DNA from: Prevotellaceae bacterium UBA1716
GTDB lineage: Bacteria; Bacteroidota; Bacteroidia; Bacteroidales; Bacteroidaceae
Length of the DNA stretch: 7,311 bases
Direction of reading: 5' to 3'
Assembly: GCA_002317225.1 (NCBI GenBank)
Contig: DCIW01000260.1
Coordinates: forward strand, 14,002 to 21,312
The notes below the pieces were generated by a model that saw only the letters and a program-made list of their open reading frames with translations, did no database searches and had not been told where the DNA came from. This document shows, in pieces, positions 1 through 7,311 of the stretch. The first letter of the stretch is position 1, and each line of letters begins with the position of its first letter. A program made the position numbers and the translations under genes.

Positions 1-398
1 CCTTTGACATTTCATCTGGCTTGATAGCTGTAACAGCACCTGTCATGTCATTCTTCTTAACAGTACCGTAACCGATTACGACCTGTTCGTTAAGCATCTT
101 CGAATCCTCAACAAGTGTGATTGTGAGGTTTGGAGCTGCCTGAACTTCCTGTGTGAGATAGCCCACGAAAGAAACAACGAGAGTTGCTCCTCTTGGAACA
201 CTGAGAGAGAAGTTACCATCGAAGTCGGTAACTACGCCATTGCTTGTGCCTTTCTGTACGACTGTAGCACCAGCAACTTCACCCAAATTGTCCTTTACAT
301 GTCCCTTAACTGTGATGTTTTGGGCCAATGCAGAAACGGACATCAACATTCCTACCAACAAGGTGATAAGAAATCTGAAGTTAAACTTCTGTTTCATG
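1..398 (-). CDS. susC: SusC/RagA-family TonB-linked outer membrane protein, N-terminal 132 codons (partial)
   Basis: Outer-membrane TonB-dependent transporter that, with a SusD-type lipoprotein, imports oligosaccharides; from context the substrate is probably maltodextrin. Only the start is present and the gene runs off the left edge. Residues 1-25 are a signal peptide (basic MKQKFNFR, hydrophobic core, ALAQ with cleavage after A25). Residues 27-100 form a carboxypeptidase-regulatory-like beta-sandwich (GTSNGVVTDFDGNFSLSVP, then VSFVGY). Residues 104-122 hold the family signature at the TonB-box/plug boundary (EQVVIGYGTVKKNDMTGAV). The ATG at 398 gives the signal peptide directly; no Shine-Dalgarno sequence is seen, as is normal in this phylum. 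It lies 51 bp downstream of the GH97 gene with no -7 box between, so co-transcription is likely. Family assignment is firm; the name susC rests on the susA-susB-susC gene order. Confidence 0.93.
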
Positions 399-449
399 AT
401 GATTTTGGTTAAGTTTAGTTATTAATAAAGTTGTTTGATTATTTTATTT

Positions 450-2627
<2,178 letters not shown>

Positions 2628-2638
2628 TTATAAGTTAG

Positions 2639-2687
2639 GTATGCAAATATACAAACTTTTATAATACGTTGTACTTTTTTTGCATAC
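2639..2687. repeat. 9-bp perfect inverted repeat around the susB promoter
   Basis: GTATGCAAA at 2639-2647 and TTTGCATAC at 2679-2687 are perfect reverse complements separated by 31 bp. The inner arm runs into the -7 box; the outer arm falls about where an activator just upstream of the -33 region would bind. It could be an operator, or a weak stem at the 3' end of the susA transcript; it is too AT-rich and its loop too long for a classic terminator. Nothing else is seen in this 91-bp gap. Confidence 0.5.
2644..2651 (-). promoter_or_regulatory. -7 box of the susB-like gene
   Basis: The minus strand reads TATATTTGCA, matching the Bacteroidetes -7 consensus TAnnTTTG. It lies 22 bp before the GH97 start codon, predicting a very short leader of roughly 15-18 nt. 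No good -33 TTG is seen at 19-21 bp upstream (the site reads AGTAC), which suggests dependence on an activator, as SusR is for the model system. The box shares six bases with one arm of a 9-bp inverted repeat. Confidence 0.6.
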
Positions 2688-2712
2688 AATTATATTATTT
2701 AATCATTTTTAT

Positions 2713-4572
2713 TTAGAATTCGAGCACAAGAATGCCACGTTTTTCGATATTTAATGTTCCATTAAGTGAAATCTTCTTACCGGAGATTACATCTGTAGCA
2801 ACCGACTTAGGAAGAACCTCTGAATATGGAGTAAGGTCGAGAGTCTGAGCCTTATTTGTTCCGTTCATGATAACGGTAACAGTCTTGCCATCTTTCTGAC
2901 GAGCATAAACGTAGCAACCGCTTCGGATGCAATAGTGAGTAAGTTTACCGAATGCAACGGTTTCATTGCCCTTACGCCAATTGAGAAGTTTCTTTGTAAA
3001 ATCGAAGTATTCGTTTTGGAGCGAAGTGCGACCTTCCTTTGTAAATGCATTGTTCTTATCGCCTTCCCATCCACCAGGGAAGTTCTGTCGGAGAGCACCA
3101 TCATTCACACTCTTATTTGCATACATACCAATTTCATCTCCATAATAGAGTTGTGGAATGCCGCGAAGAGTAAGAAGAAGAGTAAGAGATTGCTTATAGC
3201 GAGTGATGTCCTTTGCCTTTTCCTCAGTTGGTTGGAAACGGTTTGTATCGTGGTTTGCAAGGAAAGTGAGAAGATGGTCAGTATCTGCATAAACGATATC
3301 TTGTGAAAGGTAAGCGTAAAGTTTTGCAAATCCATAATCCCATTCATCGGTCTCTTCATCCACAATAGATGTGAGAAGGTACATGAGAGGAAAATCCATC
3401 ACTGTCTTGAGTTCGCTATTGAGAGGGGCGGCAAGTCTGCTACCCTTCTGCCAATAGCTAACACCAACATTATTATTAATCCAAGTTTCTCCAACTATAT
3501 TAAATCCAGGGTATTGTGCCTCAACTTCCATGCACCAACGCTTCATCATGTCGAAGTCGTTGTAAGGATAAGTGTCCTGACGAATACCATCAATACCAGC
3601 ATATTCAATCCACCAAATACTTGCTTGGATAAGGTAATCTGCAACGAGTTTATTCTTTCCGTTGAGGTCTGGCATTGTCTTAACGAACCAACCATCAATG
3701 GTGAGTTTCTTATCCTGAACAGATGCATGTGGATCGGCAGGAGCACCCGTCTTGTAAGTAGTCTGGGTGAATTTGCTATCGTAATTGAACCAATCGTCTG
3801 CTGGTCGGTCTGTGAAAAGGAAATTCTCCGAACCACAATGATTGAACACAATATCTTGGATTATCTTAATGCCCTTATTATGAGCCTCATCAACAAAGTT
3901 CTTGTACTCTTCGTTGGTTCCGTAACGAGGGTCGGTCTGATAATAGTTTGTGATGGCATATCCATGATAACTCTGCTCTGGCATATCGTTTACGAGAGTT
4001 GGAGTTGGCCAAATAGCTGTGACTCCAAGTTCCTGAAGATAATCGAGATGCTGAGTCATACCCTTGAGGTCTCCACCATGACGAGCCATATCCTCTTGTC
4101 CCCATTTGTTTTCCTTCATACCCTTATACATCTTTGCCTTTTCCTTATCGGTTGTGGCTGATGCGAAACGGTCTGGCATGAGAAGGTAAACCACATCACT
4201 TGCATCGAATGAGTTGACCTTACGATTTGAGAGCGCCTTGAGTTCGTAAGGAATTGTCTTCACTACTTTCTTTCCGTTCTTGAGAAGGATATCAAACTTC
4301 TGAACTGGAGCCTCCTTTGTGTCTATATATATAATAAGGTAGTTCTTGTTTGTTGTACGAACCACATTCTTAATTGTCAATTTCTGTGCCCCATTGAGAG
4401 CAACATCAAGATCACCAAGTTCTGTGCCATGGATCAGAATCTGAAGTTCGGTGTTCTGCATACCAGCCCACCAATTGAGAGGGTGAACTTGCTCGACCGT
4501 TGTCTTGGCATTGAGTCCCAGAAACGAAAAGAGACTTGAGAAAATCATAGCAATTAGTGTTAAACGTTTCAT
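2713..4572 (-). CDS. susA: SusA-like GH13 neopullulanase / cyclomaltodextrinase
   Basis: Periplasmic GH13 enzyme of 619 residues (SusA is about the same length) that hydrolyses alpha-1,4 bonds in imported maltodextrins, cyclodextrins or pullulan fragments. Signal peptide residues 1-22 (SFLGLNA, cleavage before K23), with no lipobox cysteine, so soluble periplasm. Residues 25-110 form the cyclomaltodextrinase N-domain, with the typical VEQVHPLNWWAGM start. The catalytic barrel shows all conserved GH13 regions: DIVFNH (240-245), MPDLN (300-304), GIRQD with nucleophile D333, VGETW with acid/base E362, and LANHD with stabiliser D442. About 530-619 is the C-terminal beta domain. It is transcribed divergently from the GH53 gene and followed by the GH97 gene. 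Exact product specificity cannot be read from sequence; a plain alpha-amylase is less likely because of the N-domain and gene order. Confidence 0.94.
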   Translation of the reverse strand: MKRLTLIAMIFSSLFSFLGLNAKTTVEQVHPLNWWAGMQNTELQILIHGTELGDLDVALNGAQKLTIKNVVRTTNKNYLIIYIDTKEAPVQKFDILLKNGKKVVKTIPYELKALSNRKVNSFDASDVVYLLMPDRFASATTDKEKAKMYKGMKENKWGQEDMARHGGDLKGMTQHLDYLQELGVTAIWPTPTLVNDMPEQSYHGYAITNYYQTDPRYGTNEEYKNFVDEAHNKGIKIIQDIVFNHCGSENFLFTDRPADDWFNYDSKFTQTTYKTGAPADPHASVQDKKLTIDGWFVKTMPDLNGKNKLVADYLIQASIWWIEYAGIDGIRQDTYPYNDFDMMKRWCMEVEAQYPGFNIVGETWINNNVGVSYWQKGSRLAAPLNSELKTVMDFPLMYLLTSIVDEETDEWDYGFAKLYAYLSQDIVYADTDHLLTFLANHDTNRFQPTEEKAKDITRYKQSLTLLLTLRGIPQLYYGDEIGMYANKSVNDGALRQNFPGGWEGDKNNAFTKEGRTSLQNEYFDFTKKLLNWRKGNETVAFGKLTHYCIRSGCYVYARQKDGKTVTVIMNGTNKAQTLDLTPYSEVLPKSVATDVISGKKISLNGTLNIEKRGILVLEF

Positions 4573-4616
4573 CTAAATAAGTTTTAAGTCTTGTTAAAAA
4601 GATTTGATTTCGGTTG

Positions 4617-4624
4617 CAAAGTTA
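4617..4624 (-). promoter_or_regulatory. -7 box of the susA-like gene
   Basis: The minus strand reads TAACTTTGCA, a full match to TAnnTTTG, 44 bp before the GH13 start codon, giving a leader of about 37 nt. A TTTG lies upstream at 4656-4653, but its 28-bp spacing is too long for a standard -33 element. This again suggests a promoter needing an activator. Confidence 0.6.
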
Positions 4625-4756
4625 TGAATTATTTTCATATAAAAAAGCGATACAAATAAAAATATAAATATGCTCAAATGCTAACTCTTTGATAAACAAA
4701 AGAATCATATTACGTTAAATATCGAAAAATATAAATGAAATTACAAATAAAAATCG

Positions 4757-4764
4757 TATATTTG
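4757..4764 (+). promoter_or_regulatory. -7 box of the GH53 gene
   Basis: TATATTTGCA on the plus strand matches TAnnTTTG, 52 bp before the GH53 start codon, predicting a leader of about 45 nt. The -33 region (about 4732-4740) is AT-rich without a clear TTG. The 244-bp divergent region 4573-4816 contains this box, the susA-like box on the other strand, and otherwise only AT-rich DNA with no small gene seen. Confidence 0.65.
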
Positions 4765-4816
4765 CACCCAAAATCATAACAACTAACTAAATTTAGTCCC
4801 CAAAATAGTCCAAAAA

Positions 4817-6070
4817 ATGAACAGGATAATCACTCTCCTCATGTCATTGTTCGCACTCTCGGCAATGGCACAAACTCCCAAGAATCTTGGTGCAGACATC
4901 TCCCTCCTTCCACGTTACGAGGAGTATTCCACTCCTTATTATACGAGTAGCGGAAGCAAGATTAGCGATGTCCTCACATACCTTCGCGATGATGTCAAGA
5001 TGAATTCGGTTCGTGTTCGTTTGTTTGTTAATCCAACAAATGCGAACAAGGATGGCGTGTTCCAGGACTTGGCTTATGTCACCAAGTTTGGCAAACGAAT
5101 CAAGGATGCGGGAATGCAGTTCATGCTCGATATCCATTACTCAGACTCATGGGCTGATCCAGATAATCAGAACATACCTTCATCTTGGTATAAGGGTTCG
5201 TTGTCGTCTTCCAACCCATCTGATGCTGCTTTGGTAGATAGCATGTACTCATATACAAAGCGTACTCTTGAGCATCTTAACGCAAATGGTGCAACTCCTG
5301 ATTTTGTTCAGATTGGTAATGAGGTGTCGTTTGGTATGTTGTGGCGAACTAGTAGCGACCGATGCTATTCTAATTCTTCGTCTTCGGTTTGGAAGCGTTT
5401 CACCAACCTTCTCTCTTCTGCATCAAAGGCGGTTCGTGAAGTTACTCCAAAGGCAAAGATTATTCTTCATGTAGAGCGAGTGGGCAATACATACGACACT
5501 CCAGAGAAGTTCTATACCACAATGAAGAATAATGGTGTGGATTATGATATTATCGGACTCTCTTATTACCCATTCTGGCATAATAACTTGACCAATCTCT
5601 CAAGCTCATTAAGCACTCTTGAAAAGACTTTCCCAAACAAAGAAATTCAGATTGTTGAAACTGCATGTTATTATCAGTATTATGACGGTTCATCATACGG
5701 TTGGTCAGTCACTCCAGAGGGGCAAAAAGCGTTTCTTGATGATTTGATTACCACTCTCAACAAACATTCTCATGTAACAGGCCTCTATTATTGGTGTGCA
5801 GAAGAGAACGGAAGTGGTGGTGCAAGTTGGAATGCGAATAAGATTGTCATCAACACATGGCTCAATCGTGGTCTTTGGGACAACTCCACTCATAAGGCTT
5901 TGCCAGGTTTGATGTCACTTCTGAAGTTTAATGGTGATCATACCATGGACATCTCTTCCCCATCCGTTTCATCAAACGAAAACATTTATAATTTGCAAGG
6001 AATCAAGCTTTCCGCTGTGCCTGAGAAGGGTATATATATAAAAGGTGGAAAGAAATATGTGGGTAAGTAA
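4817..6070 (+). CDS. GH53 arabinogalactan endo-beta-1,4-galactanase
   Basis: Exported endo-hydrolase cutting beta-1,4-galactan, such as pectin side chains (rhamnogalacturonan I); this is the only established activity of GH53. It has 417 residues. Signal peptide residues 1-19 (LFALSAMAQ) with no cysteine after the cleavage site, so not a typical lipoprotein. The catalytic barrel spans about 22-370: GADISLLPRYEE at the start, HYSDSWADPDNQ (107-118), acid/base E169 in QIGNEVSFGMLW, GLSYYPFWHN (247-256), and nucleophile E281 in IVETACYY. Residues 389-417 form a tail (IYNLQG...KGIYIKGGKKYV) that resembles the degenerate C-terminal sorting-type tails common in Prevotella exports. It has its own -7 box about 50 bp upstream and no SusC/SusD partner in view, so it looks monocistronic. 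The ATG at 4817 is chosen because it opens the signal peptide directly. Confidence 0.93.
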   Translation: MNRIITLLMSLFALSAMAQTPKNLGADISLLPRYEEYSTPYYTSSGSKISDVLTYLRDDVKMNSVRVRLFVNPTNANKDGVFQDLAYVTKFGKRIKDAGMQFMLDIHYSDSWADPDNQNIPSSWYKGSLSSSNPSDAALVDSMYSYTKRTLEHLNANGATPDFVQIGNEVSFGMLWRTSSDRCYSNSSSSVWKRFTNLLSSASKAVREVTPKAKIILHVERVGNTYDTPEKFYTTMKNNGVDYDIIGLSYYPFWHNNLTNLSSSLSTLEKTFPNKEIQIVETACYYQYYDGSSYGWSVTPEGQKAFLDDLITTLNKHSHVTGLYYWCAEENGSGGASWNANKIVINTWLNRGLWDNSTHKALPGLMSLLKFNGDHTMDISSPSVSSNENIYNLQGIKLSAVPEKGIYIKGGKKYVGK

Positions 6071-6081
6071 GATGCCATTTA

Positions 6082-6125
6082 AGAAAAAAAGTCTAAATTT
6101 TTTATTTTATCCTACATCCTACACC
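6082..6125 (+). repeat. Left terminal inverted repeat
   Basis: Left arm of the intergenic element: an A-tract (AGAAAAAAAG), an AT-rich spacer and the core ATCCTACATCCTACACC at 6109-6125, made of two TCCTACA units. It begins 11 bp after the GH53 stop codon. Confidence 0.75.
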
Positions 6126-6196
6126 TTTTGAAGATAATAATTCCTATTTGGCAAAATACGCTTAAACGCATTGATTCATAGTGTAGTTAAGTTGTC

Positions 6197-6254
6197 TGCC
6201 ACAGTTTGGCAAAGCTTTGCCACATTGATGGCAAACGTTTGCCAAACTGTGGCA
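6197..6254. repeat. Long hairpin of TTTGGCAAA-type palindromes
   Basis: TGCCACAGTTTGGCAAA (6197-6213) pairs perfectly with 6238-6254. After a 2x2 mismatch, TTTGCCA (6216-6222) pairs with TGGCAAA (6229-6235) around the loop CATTGA. Together this is a 26-nt-arm hairpin with 24 paired positions. Two 14-bp perfect palindromes, GGCAAAGCTTTGCC (6208-6221) and GGCAAACGTTTGCC (6230-6243), overlap the arms, so alternative folds exist. A further TTTGGCAAA stands alone at 6147-6155. Confidence 0.8.
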
Positions 6255-6343
6255 AAACTATATACGTCCTTATGTGTTTGTACTCTCGAATTGATGAAGA
6301 TGTATGTTTCATATTAGATTATTCATGATTTACGTTCAAAAAG

Positions 6344-6387
6344 GGTGTAGGATGTAGGATAAAAATAAAAATTTCGATCTTTTTTCT
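6344..6387 (-). repeat. Right terminal inverted repeat
   Basis: Right arm of the intergenic element: core GGTGTAGGATGTAGGAT at 6344-6360 (two TGTAGGA units), then the AT-rich stretch and T-tract, mirroring the left arm at the same spacing. Confidence 0.75.
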
Positions 6388-6444
6388 ATTTTATTTCAAT
6401 CAAGAACAGGTCGATATTATTATACAAAGCTTATTGCCAAAAAT

Positions 6445-6477
6445 AAAAGAGTGAAGACGTTATATCTTCACCCTTTT
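6445..6477. terminator. Bidirectional terminator between GH53 and rfbC
   Basis: GTGAAGA (6451-6457) pairs with TCTTCAC (6465-6471) around a 7-nt loop. Beyond a single mismatch the stem extends with AAAAG (6445-6449) and CTTTT (6473-6477). On the minus strand the stem is followed by a T-rich run, and the hairpin starts 3 bp after the rfbC stop codon. On the plus strand it also ends in a T-tract. It can therefore stop rfbC, and also read-through from GH53. Confidence 0.75.
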
Positions 6478-6480
6478 TGC

Positions 6481-7053
6481 TTAATATAGTGATTCGTTTA
6501 TATCAAAAACGAGTTCTGCATCCTTGAGTCGTGGATGATGAGCATCCTTTTCCGAGAGGATTCTGTTCTCGTTAGGCACTTGCCAATCGATTTCAAGATC
6601 TGGATCATCCCAAGCAATAGCACCTTCACTTTGTGGAGCATAGTAGTTGTCGCACTTGTACTGGAAGACAGCCTCTTCGCTCAATACCGCAAAACCATGT
6701 GCAAAGCCACGAGGTACGAAGAACTGACGATGATTCTCGGCTGTAAGCAAACAACTAACGTGCTTTCCAAAAGTGGGACTACCCTTTCGGATATCAACTG
6801 CCACATCAAGTACTGCACCTTTCACCACACGAACAAGTTTGCTCTGAGTGAATGGAGGTTTCTGGTAGTGAAGACCACGTACCACACCTGCTATTGACAT
6901 ACTTTCGTTATCTTGCACAAACTGAGTCTTACAAACTTTCTCCTCAAATTCCTTCTGAGAGAATGACTCGAAGAAATATCCGCGAGCATCACCGAACAAA
7001 CGTGGTTCGATAATCTTTACGCCCTCTATTTCAGTATCAATTACATTAATCAT
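6481..7053 (-). CDS. rfbC: dTDP-4-dehydrorhamnose 3,5-epimerase
   Basis: Cytoplasmic cupin-fold epimerase (RmlC/RfbC), the third step of dTDP-L-rhamnose synthesis for surface polysaccharides. Its 190 residues are full family length. Visible signatures: DARGYFFESF (22-31), VVRGLHYQKPP with catalytic H62, substrate-binding K72 in QSKLVRV, the DVAVDIRKGSPTFG block (83-96), FVPRGFAHGF (112-121), catalytic tyrosine Y132 in FQYKC, and LSEKD ending at D170. All active-site positions of the family are present, so the enzyme should work. A -7 box lies 25 bp upstream and a terminator hairpin directly follows the stop codon, so it is a single-gene unit. The other rhamnose genes (rfbA, rfbB, rfbD) are not in the window. 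Confidence 0.96.
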   Translation of the reverse strand: MINVIDTEIEGVKIIEPRLFGDARGYFFESFSQKEFEEKVCKTQFVQDNESMSIAGVVRGLHYQKPPFTQSKLVRVVKGAVLDVAVDIRKGSPTFGKHVSCLLTAENHRQFFVPRGFAHGFAVLSEEAVFQYKCDNYYAPQSEGAIAWDDPDLEIDWQVPNENRILSEKDAHHPRLKDAELVFDINESLY

Positions 7054-7078
7054 ACTATTGCTTTTTTCTAATTTTGTG

Positions 7079-7086
7079 CAAAGATA
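7079..7086 (-). promoter_or_regulatory. -7 box of rfbC
   Basis: The minus strand reads TATCTTTGCA, matching TAnnTTTG, 25 bp before the rfbC start codon, for a predicted leader near 19 nt. The expected -33 area contains TAACTTTA rather than a clear TTG. The box makes rfbC independent of the outer-membrane gene upstream. Confidence 0.65.
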
Positions 7087-7146
7087 GATATTTTTTTTGA
7101 GGTAAAGTTATTTTCAGGTTTATTTTTTATGCACGAGTTAACCAAT

Positions 7147-7311
7147 TTACATCTTCTTATTCTTTGGATACTTATTAAATCTATATGTCAAATGCACGAT
7201 GAAGTATGAAGGAATGACATTTGTGAATGACTCAGTCTTACCTTGTGCGTTGATAGTTCGTTGGATGTTAGAGAGGTTTCCAAGCACATCAAATCCATCT
7301 GCCTGAACAAC
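7147..7311 (-). CDS. C-terminal end of an outer-membrane beta-barrel protein (TonB-dependent receptor type), partial
   Basis: The last 54 codons of a gene entering from the right edge, read in frame from base 7311 to the TAA at 7149-7147. The ending NVIPSYFIVHLTYRFNKYPK carries the alternating hydrophobic/aromatic last strand (FIVHLTYRF) followed by a short basic tail, typical of Bacteroidota TonB-dependent receptors and related outer-membrane barrel proteins with a carboxypeptidase-like N-domain. The preceding GNLSNIQRTINAQGKTESFTN fits an extracellular loop. The substrate and exact family cannot be known from this fragment. It shares orientation with rfbC, but the 93-bp gap contains the rfbC promoter, so the two are probably separate units. 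Confidence 0.72.
   Translation of the reverse strand, partial: VVQADGFDVLGNLSNIQRTINAQGKTESFTNVIPSYFIVHLTYRFNKYPKNKKM

Larger units (their letters stand above)
6082..6387. repeat. Intergenic element with ~44-bp terminal inverted repeats (MITE-like)
   Basis: The two ends of this 306-bp stretch are inverted copies of each other: 6082-6125 against 6344-6387, 44 bp with about five mismatches. They include a 17-bp perfect core, ATCCTACATCCTACACC (6109-6125), and its complement (6344-6360). Each core is a doubled heptamer TCCTACA. Similarity continues inward with a one-base shift (TTTTGAA at 6126-6132; TTCAAAA at 6335-6341). The interior has no open frame of note and holds a large hairpin. No transposase and no convincing target-site duplication are visible in the AT-rich flanks. 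It fills most of the 410-bp gap between the convergent GH53 and rfbC genes. It could be a non-autonomous mobile element, an extragenic palindromic repeat, or a long structured RNA. Confidence 0.7.

Noticed and set aside
240..425. Plus-strand 61-codon open frame at the left edge
   Set aside because: It is antisense to the SusC signal peptide and N-terminal domain, which give a clear family match on the other strand.
3514..4161. Long 215-codon plus-strand open frame inside the GH13 gene
   Set aside because: It is antisense to a highly conserved GH13 catalytic domain, its protein has no recognisable motif, and no -7 box precedes it; it is a shadow of the real frame.
6147..6258. CRISPR-like array of TTTGGCAAA repeats
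   Set aside because: The units are only 7-9 bp, alternate in orientation and have irregular spacing; they form a hairpin, not repeats with unique spacers, and no cas gene is present.
6253..6260. Minus-strand TAGTTTTG as a promoter inside the intergenic element
   Set aside because: It matches TAnnTTTG but leads into no gene on that strand, and such an 8-mer is expected by chance in AT-rich DNA.
6082..6387. Insertion sequence
   Set aside because: The terminal inverted repeats fit, but there is no transposase frame and no visible target-site duplication, so it is only called a MITE-like repeat.
6535..6897. 120-codon plus-strand open frame over rfbC
   Set aside because: It is antisense to rfbC, whose active-site motifs are complete.

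Overview
The window reads as chromosomal DNA from a Bacteroidota species, most likely a Prevotella-type member of the Bacteroidales. The evidence is a SusC-family TonB-linked protein, a GH97/GH13 pair in starch-utilisation (sus) order, AT-rich intergenic DNA, no clear Shine-Dalgarno sequences, and promoter boxes of the Bacteroidetes -7 type (TAnnTTTG). The genus is inferred from overall style and is not proven.

Left part (1-4572, all minus strand): in the direction of transcription the genes are a SusA-like periplasmic GH13 neopullulanase/cyclomaltodextrinase (4572-2713), a SusB-like GH97 alpha-glucosidase (2621-450) and the first 132 codons of a SusC-like starch transporter (398 to the window edge). 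This is the susA-susB-susC order of the Bacteroides thetaiotaomicron starch utilisation system. The susA-like and susB-like genes each have a -7 box of their own, while the susB-susC gap (51 bp) has none. That fits susA as one unit and susB-susC and onward as a second. SusC would import malto-oligosaccharides, the GH13 enzyme would cut them in the periplasm, and the GH97 enzyme would release glucose.

Middle part (4573-6070): a 244-bp divergent promoter region separates susA from a plus-strand GH53 endo-beta-1,4-galactanase. This enzyme has a signal peptide, both catalytic glutamates and a short C-terminal tail resembling a sorting domain. A pectic galactan enzyme beside a starch locus is unexpected, and it sits where the regulator susR would be found in the model locus.

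Right part (6071-7311): the 410-bp convergent intergenic region holds a repeat element of about 306 bp. Its imperfect terminal inverted repeats are about 44 bp long and carry a doubled TCCTACA heptamer. Inside it is a long perfect-arm hairpin built from TTTGGCAAA-type palindromes. The element has no open frame and looks like a non-autonomous (MITE-like) or structured intergenic repeat; it is the least explained item here. Next come a bidirectional terminator hairpin, a solitary minus-strand rfbC/rmlC (dTDP-4-dehydrorhamnose 3,5-epimerase) with its own promoter, and the last 54 codons of an outer-membrane beta-barrel (TonB-dependent receptor type) protein running off the right edge.

No tRNA, rRNA, CRISPR array, transposase or phage gene was seen.
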